DNA of 58,285 nucleotides, taken from the NCBI GenBank assembly GCA_001789645.1, contig MGAG01000037.1, positions 13,345 through 71,629 of the forward strand, in the 5' to 3' direction. A model generated the notes under the pieces. That model was not told the DNA's origin and made no database searches. It saw only the letters and a list, made by a program, of their open reading frames with translations. This document shows positions 26,700 to 33,571 of this stretch, in pieces. Origin of the DNA: Candidatus Roizmanbacteria bacterium RIFCSPLOWO2_01_FULL_37_12 (GTDB lineage Bacteria > Patescibacteriota > Microgenomatia > UBA1406 > GWC2-37-13). The position numbers were made by a program, and so were the translations under genes. Every line of letters begins with the position of its first letter. Position 1 is the stretch's first letter.

Positions 26700-28091
26700 T
26701 TCTCCAATTAATCTTATTCCCAATTCTCTCAGTTGATCATTTGTTACTTCAGAAGGCGCATCCATAACAGCTGTTTTTCCGCCGGATGAGGTTGGGAATG
26801 CCATAACTTCCCTAATTGACGGTTCTCCCAGTGCAGTAAACAGGAAGCGATCAATCCCCGGAGCAATACCGCCGTGGGGAGGAACACCATAGGAAAAGGC
26901 TTCCAGCATGTGGGAAAACTGCTTTTTTTGCTCTTCGGTAAATCCGATTAAATCAAAAACTTTTTTTTGAATACCGGGATCATGAATTCTAATGCTGCCT
27001 CCGCCAACCTCAAAGCCGTTGAGAACCAAATCATGTTGAAGGCCGCGGACCTTTAAGGGATTTTTGTCTAACAGATCAATATCGGAGGGATGAGGGGAGG
27101 TGAACATGTGATGAGAAGGGGCAAATTTAGCTTTGCCCGAACCGAAAAAATATTCCTTTTCGGTCTGTTCCGCAAACAATGGAAAATCGACTATCCAGGC
27201 AAAAGCCAGTTCGTCTTTATCCTGTTTATTTTTTCTCAGATCGGGTTTGTCTGATCTATATTTTATTTGTGCATCAGAATGGGATATTCTAGGCCAGGGG
27301 GTTTGCTGTATTTTTTTTTCGGGAAAAACAAACTTTACTAATTGAGTAAATAAATCTTCAGTAAGTTCCAGAATATCATTTTGAGTGACGAATGACATCT
27401 CAAGATCGAGCTGGGTGAATTCTCCGTAAGCGCGGTCTTTTCTGGGGTCTTCGTCGCGGAAACACCTGGCAATTTGAAAATATTTTTCTATTCCGGCAAC
27501 CATCAGGAGTTGCTTATATTGTTGAGGAGATTGGGGCAAGGCATAGAATTTTCCTTTTTGCAGCCGGGACGGAACTAAAAAGTCGCGCGCTCCCTCCGGA
27601 GTAGCTTTAGTGAGTATGGGAGTTTCTATCTCAAGAAACCCTTCTTTTGTCAGATAATTTCTGATAAAAGTTGTGATTTTAGATTTGAGAAGCAGATTTT
27701 TATACATTCTTAGCCGTCTCAGATCTAGATAGCGGTATTTAAGCCTGATTTCCTCGTCTATATCGTAACCGTCAGAATTGACAGGAATCGGGAGCGGTTT
27801 GGCTTTACTGATGATTTTTAAATTCAAGGCTTGGATTTCAATCTGACCGGTTTTTAATTTTGGATTGGTAAGTTTTTCCGGTCTTTTTTTGACTATACCT
27901 TTGAGATAAATAACGTCTTCTGAATTCAATTCTTTAAATTTTTCATCACCAACAACCTGAACTATACCGGTACGGTCACGCAGATCAATGAATACTATTT
28001 TTTTATGGTCACGTTTCGAGTCTACCCAGCCGTAAAGTCCGATTTCCTGACCGATTTTATCGACAGTTTGTTCAATAAACAGCTTTTTCAA
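26649..28091 (-). CDS. aspS: Aspartyl-tRNA synthetase, short form
   Basis: A 480-residue class II synthetase that charges tRNA-Asp. It has the OB anticodon domain (1-105), motif 1 region (FLEIETPIL), motif 2 FRDEDPRKDRAYGEFTQLDLEMSF, and motif 3 GIAPGIDRFLFTALGEPSIREVMAFP. The GAD insert present in normal bacterial AspRS of about 590 residues is missing, with only a short linker at about 275-295. The last residues after GIRLIGEK (KFQSSNVKSSPKSK) are coded by the S23 element's repeat. A GTCAT-type repeat lies upstream. Confidence 0.95.
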   Translation of the reverse strand: MKKLFIEQTVDKIGQEIGLYGWVDSKRDHKKIVFIDLRDRTGIVQVVGDEKFKELNSEDVIYLKGIVKKRPEKLTNPKLKTGQIEIQALNLKIISKAKPLPIPVNSDGYDIDEEIRLKYRYLDLRRLRMYKNLLLKSKITTFIRNYLTKEGFLEIETPILTKATPEGARDFLVPSRLQKGKFYALPQSPQQYKQLLMVAGIEKYFQIARCFRDEDPRKDRAYGEFTQLDLEMSFVTQNDILELTEDLFTQLVKFVFPEKKIQQTPWPRISHSDAQIKYRSDKPDLRKNKQDKDELAFAWIVDFPLFAEQTEKEYFFGSGKAKFAPSHHMFTSPHPSDIDLLDKNPLKVRGLQHDLVLNGFEVGGGSIRIHDPGIQKKVFDLIGFTEEQKKQFSHMLEAFSYGVPPHGGIAPGIDRFLFTALGEPSIREVMAFPTSSGGKTAVMDAPSEVTNDQLRELGIRLIGEKSKFQSSNVKSSPKSK

Positions 28092-28102
28092 TATCTTTCC
28101 TA

Positions 28103-28169
28103 GTCATGCTGAACTTGTTTCAGCATCTGTATTTACTAAAATCAGATTCCGAAATAAATTCGGAATGAC
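28103..28169. repeat. GTCAT...ATGAC double-hairpin repeat, copy 2
   Basis: A 67-base element. Hairpin 1 pairs TGCTGAA with TTCAGCA; hairpin 2 pairs ATTCCGAA with TTCGGAAT. Compared with copy 1, the second hairpin differs but stays fully paired. Confidence 0.75.
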
Positions 28170-28201
28170 AATAGGTAGAATTATACTTTTTCAAAAACCC
28201 C

Positions 28202-28229
28202 TTGACAAGGTTATATTTTTTGTTATTAT
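28202..28229 (+). promoter_or_regulatory. Promoter of the structured RNA
   Basis: TTGACA at 28202-28207 and TATTAT at 28224-28229, 16-base spacer. Transcription would start near 28236-28238. Confidence 0.6.
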
Positions 28230-28243
28230 ATAAAGTTAATTAC

Positions 28244-28339
28244 ATGAATAAGCAGCCTTTTCAACAAATTTTTGTCCTTCACCTTATTCCTGCCTATTTT
28301 ATTAGGCAGTCTAAGGTGGGGCAGTTTGAAAAAAGCTAA
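28244..28339 (+). CDS. Possible 31-residue leader peptide
   Basis: An ORF starting ATG at 28244, just 7-8 bases from the predicted transcript start, reads MNKQPFQQIFVLHLIPAYF and ends at TAA 28337-28339. It spans hairpin 1 and the left side of hairpin 2, so translation would change which hairpin forms. There is no Shine-Dalgarno. It could equally be chance coding within a structured RNA. Confidence 0.3.
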   Translation: MNKQPFQQIFVLHLIPAYFIRQSKVGQFEKS

Positions 28340-28365
28340 AATAAATTAAAATTTTTCAAAACCAC

Positions 28366-28391
28366 CCCGCCAAAAACCGGCGGGTTTTTTT
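28366..28391 (+). terminator. Intrinsic terminator before the 78-aa gene
   Basis: CCCGCC (28366-28371), a 7-base loop and GGCGGG (28379-28384) followed by seven T. The next gene's ATG is directly after the T run. Confidence 0.85.
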
Positions 28392-28628
28392 ATGAATTTA
28401 AAAGATTCTCAACCAGGAAGGGGAGAAGATTACGGAAAAGCTCAAAGACTATTAAATTTGAGATCGGTAGCGTTGCACGGACTTAAAAGTATTGTAAAGC
28501 CTGAAGTATCTCAACCGAACGATAATCTAATAACAAGTGCTGATATTAATTTATTATTGAATCAAGCAAATTATGGAAGTAAATTAGTTAGAGATTTAGT
28601 CAGGATAATTGCTAGTTTACAACAATAA
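28392..28628 (+). CDS. Small protein of unknown function
   Basis: A 78-residue ORF with no family I recognise. It is mostly polar and predicted helical: GKAQRLLNLRSVALHGLKSI near the middle of the first half and NYGSKLVRDLVRIIASLQQ at the end. Codon use looks like the neighbours. Its ATG follows the T run of an intrinsic terminator with no ribosome-binding site, so expression would need readthrough of the structured RNA. It may be a real regulated gene or a chance ORF. Confidence 0.45.
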   Translation: MNLKDSQPGRGEDYGKAQRLLNLRSVALHGLKSIVKPEVSQPNDNLITSADINLLLNQANYGSKLVRDLVRIIASLQQ

Positions 28629-28798
28629 TTAACTCTGGAATGTGAATTTCATTAGGATTAAAAATTTTGTTAATCAAAAAATTTTCTTTACCATCAGTCA
28701 TATCTGACTTTATAAACAGATTTGAGGAAGTGAAAAAATTGTTTTTTTGCAAGTTAAGAAATATAAGTTACCGCTGAAGAATAGTATTTTCAATAAAT

Positions 28799-29032
28799 AT
28801 GACAGATACAGTAAATATTTATGTAACACCGAGATTAAAAAAAAGGTTTTGCGATATAGAATGTTTTAATAAAGAGGATTGTCACCCTACTGTTTTAAAA
28901 GAAGTATCACCAATTCATCCAGAACAGTCTTTACGAATTATGGGTTTGATTGCTCAGGCTGAATGTCCGATTGCCAATCGTGTTTTATCTGAAGAAGGTT
29001 GGTCTCCAGGACCGTGGGGATGTGAGCGATAA
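28799..29032 (+). CDS. Cys-containing small protein of unknown function
   Basis: A 77-residue ORF with five cysteines (FCDIECFNKEDC near 17-28, one near 56, one near the C-terminus in WGCER), which could bind a metal. No known family recognised. The 170 bases before it hold no gene and only AT-rich sequence with a weak TAGTAT box at about 28785. It stands alone between the 78-aa ORF and the convergent retropepsin gene. Confidence 0.4.
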   Translation: MTDTVNIYVTPRLKKRFCDIECFNKEDCHPTVLKEVSPIHPEQSLRIMGLIAQAECPIANRVLSEEGWSPGPWGCER

Positions 29033-29086
29033 TATTTTTCCTCTTAATTATTCATATCCATTCCAGCAGTCGATTTTGTTGAAAAG

Positions 29087-29497
29087 TCAAACAGAATGAA
29101 AGATAATTTTTTTATTTGTTGTGTCAAAGTGGATGTTAAACTTATCAAATACGTCTAATCTTCCTAAAAGCAACGTTGAGTCTTCGGCATCAATAAAATC
29201 GCAGCGAACTTTTAATTCTTTTTGACCAATTTTGATAATAATACTGCCTGAATATCCATCGAGTGATTTGTCACCTATTCCCAACAGTTTACCTTTTTTA
29301 TTTGAGTCATAAGATAGCCCTAGTCTTTTAGCCATGGAAAGTGGCAGCATAGTAGTATCAGCCCCGCTGTCAAGTAAAAACCAGGAATTTCTCCAACCCA
29401 ACTCAATTTTTAAAGGAAGATAGAGCAAAGGATTCAATATTTTTCCGTCGGTGATGAATTTAAATTGATAAGGAAAAGTGAATGTAGGTTTGACCAT
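29087..29497 (-). CDS. Retropepsin-like aspartic protease
   Basis: A 136-residue single-domain protein with the aspartic protease motif WFLLDSGADTTMLPLSMAKRLG (Asp-Ser-Gly near residue 45) and a second hydrophobic half with STLLLGRLDVFDKFNIHFD. Single-lobe retropepsins work as dimers. I start at ATG 29497, which lies within the last codons of the preceding DUF5678 gene (38-base overlap), pointing to coupled translation. Substrate unknown; the usual idea that such proteins process a partner is inference. Confidence 0.82.
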   Translation of the reverse strand: MVKPTFTFPYQFKFITDGKILNPLLYLPLKIELGWRNSWFLLDSGADTTMLPLSMAKRLGLSYDSNKKGKLLGIGDKSLDGYSGSIIIKIGQKELKVRCDFIDAEDSTLLLGRLDVFDKFNIHFDTTNKKIIFHSV

Positions 29498-29672
29498 ATT
29501 TTTCAATAAAGCCTATTACTGCTTTTTTAGGATCTACTTTTTTTTTCTCAAACATATCATACATTTCGTCAAAATTTTTTCCATACGCAAAGACTTTCGA
29601 ACCGGTTTTATCGGTAGCAACCCATTTCCCGCCAAATTTTTTTTGGAGTCTAATATAAAAATCAGCTTTCAT
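29460..29672 (-). CDS. DUF5678-like small protein
   Basis: A 70-residue protein with the pattern LQKKFGGKWVATDKTGSKVFAYGKNF followed by a helix and PKKAVIGFIEKYGQTYIHFSLSI, similar to DUF5678-type proteins that carry a GKWVA core. Its 3' end overlaps the retropepsin gene. Such pairs of a small DUF5678 protein and a retropepsin recur in bacteria, but the function is not known to me. Confidence 0.6.
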   Translation of the reverse strand: MKADFYIRLQKKFGGKWVATDKTGSKVFAYGKNFDEMYDMFEKKKVDPKKAVIGFIEKYGQTYIHFSLSI

Positions 29673-29723
29673 ATACGCTCAGTATAAGTTTAATCTAAAT
29701 AAAATTCAACCAGAAAAAACAGT

Positions 29724-31487
29724 TTATAAAATAGAAACAATTTTCCCTCTTAATTTTTCATATCCGTTCCAGCGGTCGATTTCGATCGAGTAGACGACGA
29801 TGATTTTTTGACCTTTAATGAGAGAGGAGTATTTTTTTGCAGTTCCAAACGAGATTAATTCAATTGGTAATTGATAATTGTTGATTGTTGATTGTTGAGA
29901 GGTCTCTTTGACTAGTATTTTTAAGTGGTCGCTTGACTTACCAAAAGATTTTACATCTAAGATTTCAACTTCGCTGTAAAAGGTAGGTTTGGGATTACCG
30001 ATTCCAAAAGGCTGAAGCTGCTCCAATGTTTTTGCAATTGAAATATTTAATTTTGAAACAGGAATTTTTATGTCGGCCTCAATAACACGTTCTAAATCTT
30101 TATTCTTAATTAATTTGTTAGCGACTTTGAATGCGGTCGCACTAAAAGTCGTAAATTTACTTTTTTCCATGGTAAAGCCGGCGGCGCCTTTGTGGCCTCC
30201 GACGTCAACTAAATACTTTTTTAAATCTCGCAGAAAATTTGTTATGTGAAAAGAAGGGATTGACCGTGCGGAACCCTTCAGAAATCCGTCGCTTTCGGTT
30301 ATGATAATTACGGGCCTAAAATATTCCTCTGCAATCTTAGAAGCAATTAATCCGATTATTCCTTCATGCCAATTCTTATTTTTTAATATTATTAATTTTG
30401 GTAATTTTTTTAGAGTTCGAGCCTGTCGAGAACTTCTCGACTCGTCACGTCCTTCCTCGCTCGAAGAGTAATCGTATTCTTTTTCAATAGTAGTTTTCGC
30501 TTCTTCAACTGCCTTTATTACCATATCCTGCCTTTCGCGATTTGTTTCCCCAACACGACTGGCAAGATTAAAAGCTTGATCATTATTTGTAGTGCAGAGT
30601 AGTCTTAGCGCGTCAATAGCGTGTTCGAGCCTGCCAACAGCATTGATCCGCGGTGCAATGATAAAACCGACTTCATAAGGAGTTATTTTTTTACCTGTAA
30701 TTCCGGCTTGATCGATGAGATGTTTGATACCGGCTCTTTTAATTGAAGTAAAAGCTTCGAGTCCATATTTTACAACGCTCCGGGTGGGTCCGGTCAGAGG
30801 AACAAGATCAGCAATAGAGCCGATGGAGGCTAGAGCGAGATAGTCGGTTTGAAAGTTTATTGTTAATTGTTGATTGTTAATTGTTGATTGTCTTTTAAAA
30901 TGTTCGAAAATTGCCTTCGCAAAGAAATAGGCGACACCGGAACCGGAGAGCTCAGGTATGTGAAAAATAGCCAGAGCGTCGTCCGGCAATTTCTCAGGTT
31001 TAAGATGGTGGTCTGTGACTATAATTGGTACTCCTACTCTTTTAGCATAAGTGATTTTTTCTTTGGCTGTAATTCCATGATCAACACTGATAATCAGGCT
31101 GGGATTGAATTGTTTTTTGACATTATCTATTCCTTTAATTGAAAAGCCGTAGCCTTCTTTTTTACGGTGGGGGACATAAGGCATGGTTTTAAATCCCAAA
31201 AAATATAATGTCTCCCAAAGAATTGCTCCACCGGTAATTCCGTCGGCGTCATAATCCGTGTAGACGACTATCATTTCATTGTTTTTTTTGATTTTTTCAA
31301 GCTGTTTTAGAGTTTTTTTTAACTCTCTTTTATATCCAAAATCCGTGAGTTTAATTTTTAATGGGTGGGTTGGAGTGATAAATTCTTTCGGCTTTTTTAT
31401 CTGCCGATTTTTTAAGAGTATTTCGACTAATTTATTTTCACTTAATTTTTCATTACTTTTAATTTCGTGCTTGTACTTAATTTTCAT
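29724..31487 (-). CDS. recJ: Single-stranded-DNA exonuclease RecJ
   Basis: A 587-residue RecJ, a 5'-3' ssDNA exonuclease for recombination and repair. DHH-domain motifs: DYDADG (78-83), VDHG (135-138), TDHH (158-161); then GSIADLVPL, the DHHA1 motif GGHKGAAGF near 440 and an OB-like C-terminus. Three non-conserved stretches are encoded by repeats, all in frame: STINNQQLTIN (about 199-210), YSSSEEGRDESRSSRQART (about 340-358) and STINNYQL (about 531-542). They fall in surface loops or linkers as far as the motif order shows, so the enzyme is probably active. Confidence 0.95.
   Translation of the reverse strand: MKIKYKHEIKSNEKLSENKLVEILLKNRQIKKPKEFITPTHPLKIKLTDFGYKRELKKTLKQLEKIKKNNEMIVVYTDYDADGITGGAILWETLYFLGFKTMPYVPHRKKEGYGFSIKGIDNVKKQFNPSLIISVDHGITAKEKITYAKRVGVPIIVTDHHLKPEKLPDDALAIFHIPELSGSGVAYFFAKAIFEHFKRQSTINNQQLTINFQTDYLALASIGSIADLVPLTGPTRSVVKYGLEAFTSIKRAGIKHLIDQAGITGKKITPYEVGFIIAPRINAVGRLEHAIDALRLLCTTNNDQAFNLASRVGETNRERQDMVIKAVEEAKTTIEKEYDYSSSEEGRDESRSSRQARTLKKLPKLIILKNKNWHEGIIGLIASKIAEEYFRPVIIITESDGFLKGSARSIPSFHITNFLRDLKKYLVDVGGHKGAAGFTMEKSKFTTFSATAFKVANKLIKNKDLERVIEADIKIPVSKLNISIAKTLEQLQPFGIGNPKPTFYSEVEILDVKSFGKSSDHLKILVKETSQQSTINNYQLPIELISFGTAKKYSSLIKGQKIIVVYSIEIDRWNGYEKLRGKIVSIL
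29863..29897 (+). repeat. Heptad array 2 inside recJ
   Basis: Five contiguous 7-base words: ATTGGTA, ATTGATA and then ATTGTTG three times. The array is 35 bases and is translated in frame on the minus strand as part of QQSTINNYQLPIE in RecJ. Confidence 0.8.
30414..30468 (-). repeat. In-frame palindromic repeat (TCGAG family) in recJ
   Basis: On the minus strand it runs from TTACTCTTCGAG, through GAGTCGAGAAG, to a 21-mer starting AGTTCTCGACAGG. The same order of blocks occurs in epmA at 54298-54350. In both genes it is read in the same frame, giving DYSSS...SSRQART. Confidence 0.75.
30859..30892 (+). repeat. Heptad array 1 inside recJ
   Basis: Alternating ATTGTTA and ATTGTTG words, four full copies and a partial fifth, without interruption. 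On the minus strand they encode QSTINNQQLTIN in RecJ. A 7-base unit read in threes gives a 7-residue repeat. Confidence 0.85.
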
Positions 31488-31554
31488 ATCTTTTTGTTGA
31501 TTTAGTGATTTAAATTCTACTAAATTTTAACAATTAAGGTAAAATAAGGTAACA

Positions 31555-32607
31555 ATGTTAACCACAATCGTAGTCGGAATAGTCGTTGGAGTAATTGTTG
31601 CATATATCGTGATTACTTTTATTCTTCCAAAAGTCACCGAACAATTAGTAATGATGGCTAAAGAAAAATTAGGTGGGGAAAGACAGGATATTAAGACCGA
31701 TTTAGAAAATAAAAAATCGGCCTTTGAAAGAATATTTAAAGATATTAAAGAATTAATTGAAAAGACAGATCAAAAGTTAGAAACATCTGATAAAGAGAGA
31801 CTTGGATCCTTTAGTCAATTAAAAGAGGCAGTTGAAAACCAGGCTAAAGTAACTGAGCAATTATCAGTCACTACAGAAAACTTGAAACGGGTTTTGTCAA
31901 ACAATCAGTTAAGGGGTCAATTTGGAGAGCAGGTTGCAGAAAATCTTCTCAAAATGAACGGATTTGTCAAGGGAACCGATTATGAAGTTAATAAACAGCT
32001 GAAAGATTCCGGAACCAGGCCTGATTTTACGATATTTCTACCCAATAAAATCAAAATTAACATAGATGCAAAATTTCCCTATCAGAAACTTCAACAAATG
32101 GTAGAAACAAATGACAATAACAGCAAAAAAGAACTATTAAAGGTCTTTGAATCTGATATAAAAGCTAAAATTAAACAAGTCACAACGCGGGATTATATTA
32201 ATCCGGAGGAGCACACTGTGGATTTTGTAATTATGTTCATACCCAATGAAATGATCTTTTCTTTTGTATATGAAAGAATGAATGATGTCTGGATTGAGGC
32301 AATGAAACAAAAAGTTGTCATGGCGGGGCCCTTCAGTTTTATTGCTATTTTGAGATTGGTCAGACAAGCATACGATAATTTTAAATATCAAAAAAACATT
32401 CAGAAAATTATCGGGTATATTAAATCGTTTGAAATTGAGTTTCAAAAATATAATGAAGAATTTAAGATAATTGGAGACAGAATTGAATCGCTTTCAAAAA
32501 AATACAATGAAGTTGATTCCACAAGGACAAATCAATTGCTAAAATCTGTTGACAAAATTAAACTAAATGAAAGTTCTGCTAACACAAAACAACTCAGAGA
32601 AGATTAA
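31555..32607 (+). CDS. rmuC: DNA recombination protein RmuC
   Basis: A 350-residue RmuC-family protein. An N-terminal membrane segment (about 4-24), a long coiled-coil region (30-115), then the nuclease-like RmuC domain with LRGQFGEQVAENLLKMNG, GTRPDFTIFLPN, the core NIDAKFPY and FVIMFIPNEMIFSFVYE, and a C-terminal helical region. RmuC limits sequence inversions or rearrangements at short inverted repeats in E. coli, which is of interest in a repeat-rich genome. It is divergent from recJ. Confidence 0.93.
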   Translation: MLTTIVVGIVVGVIVAYIVITFILPKVTEQLVMMAKEKLGGERQDIKTDLENKKSAFERIFKDIKELIEKTDQKLETSDKERLGSFSQLKEAVENQAKVTEQLSVTTENLKRVLSNNQLRGQFGEQVAENLLKMNGFVKGTDYEVNKQLKDSGTRPDFTIFLPNKIKINIDAKFPYQKLQQMVETNDNNSKKELLKVFESDIKAKIKQVTTRDYINPEEHTVDFVIMFIPNEMIFSFVYERMNDVWIEAMKQKVVMAGPFSFIAILRLVRQAYDNFKYQKNIQKIIGYIKSFEIEFQKYNEEFKIIGDRIESLSKKYNEVDSTRTNQLLKSVDKIKLNESSANTKQLRED

Positions 32608-33567
32608 TTAAACCAATCCCCCGCCGCCTTTGAAGATTTTTGGTTTTAGCCAGTCCTGGGGAGTTTGAGCATCGGCGCCTTTAGGTTCTTTTTCAACCTG
32701 TTCGATAGGTGTTACCATATCGGGCTGGTTATTAAATCTAGGTTGGGGAAACTGTGAGGGTTGGGGTGAATTAAAAGACGGATTCATCTGAGGTTGCGGT
32801 TGAAATCCTCTTGGTTGCGGCGGTCTTCCGATTGTTTTTTTAACCGCACCAAGACGAAGCAGGGTAGCTACCGCTTCAAATGTGTCGGCGGTAACAGAAT
32901 ATGAGGAGAAGTTATTGGTCGAGGCTGCAATTCCGGCATAAAGATTAGTAGCCATGTCACGATCTATCTCGACGCCAAGACTTTGTAGAAGTTTTAATAC
33001 CATTTCAGATATTGAGGAACTGGTTTTATTGACGTAATTTACTGACCCAAAAAAGCTATTGGTTAGATGCCGATCGATGTTGATAATATCTTTTCCCTGA
33101 AATTGTTTTTCATTTGAAGTATATAATTCGCCAAGGCTATTTAAAGTCGGTGCGTCTATGGTAATGACGAAATTAAGTACTCCACCGGCGTAACTATACT
33201 TTACCTGTTTTGTGTCTAATTTTGGGAATCCCTGTCTGGGAGTTATGATTAGATTGAAGTTATTGCCTTGAATATTATAGTCAACCTTGTCAACTGCGCC
33301 TTCACTGTAAGGAAAAGAAATCACCAAATCGTCTCCGCTGGTTGTAAGCTGAGCTTGAATTTTATCTGTAGCTGTGAGACTATAGGTAGGTTTACTTGCA
33401 CTTGCCAAAGATACACTTTTACCCATTTTATGTAAACCCAGATATAAAGCAGTTGAGGCGGCAACAGCGTCTACGGACGGATTTGACGGCAGAGTAATGA
33501 CACCGCTATTACCTTTTTGTATTACGTCATTGAGGTGTGTGAGTGTTTGTGCAATGTTATTATTCAT
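32608..33567 (-). CDS. Degenerate NrnA/DHH phosphoesterase-like protein
   Basis: A 319-residue protein with the layout of a DHH-type NrnA phosphoesterase: N-terminal NSGVITLPSNPSVDAVAASTALYLGLHKMGK resembling the HxxPDxDxxGS strand, INIDRHLTNSFFGSVNYVN at the place of the DHH motif, and SEMVLKLLQSLGVEIDRDMATNLYAGI. Most metal ligands are lost: no DHH, and the first motif lacks His and Gly. The last 75 residues are Pro/Gln-rich and disordered. It follows infB by 4 bases, the usual place of nrnA. It may bind rather than cut RNA or nucleotides. Confidence 0.75.
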   Translation of the reverse strand: MNNNIAQTLTHLNDVIQKGNSGVITLPSNPSVDAVAASTALYLGLHKMGKSVSLASASKPTYSLTATDKIQAQLTTSGDDLVISFPYSEGAVDKVDYNIQGNNFNLIITPRQGFPKLDTKQVKYSYAGGVLNFVITIDAPTLNSLGELYTSNEKQFQGKDIINIDRHLTNSFFGSVNYVNKTSSSISEMVLKLLQSLGVEIDRDMATNLYAGIAASTNNFSSYSVTADTFEAVATLLRLGAVKKTIGRPPQPRGFQPQPQMNPSFNSPQPSQFPQPRFNNQPDMVTPIEQVEKEPKGADAQTPQDWLKPKIFKGGGGLV

Positions 33568-33571
33568 AATA

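Larger units (their letters stand above)
28238..28391 (+). ncRNA. Structured leader or small RNA with intrinsic terminator
   Basis: From the promoter a transcript of about 155 bases would hold three hairpins. Hairpin 1 (28280-28318) pairs CACCTTA with TAAGGTG and inside it CTGCCTA with TAGGCAG. Hairpin 2 (28315-28366) pairs GGTGG with CCACC and TTTGAAAAA with TTTTTCAAA; it shares 28315-28318 with hairpin 1, so the two compete. The terminator follows. It may be a small RNA or a leader controlling the 78-aa gene that begins at the end of the U run. It does not match SRP RNA, tmRNA, RNase P or 6S RNA as I know them. Confidence 0.55.

Noticed and set aside
28238-28391. A classical four-segment attenuator (antiterminator against terminator)
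   Set aside because: Hairpin 2 ends at 28366, where the terminator begins, so they share only one base and can nearly coexist. Only hairpins 1 and 2 clearly exclude each other.
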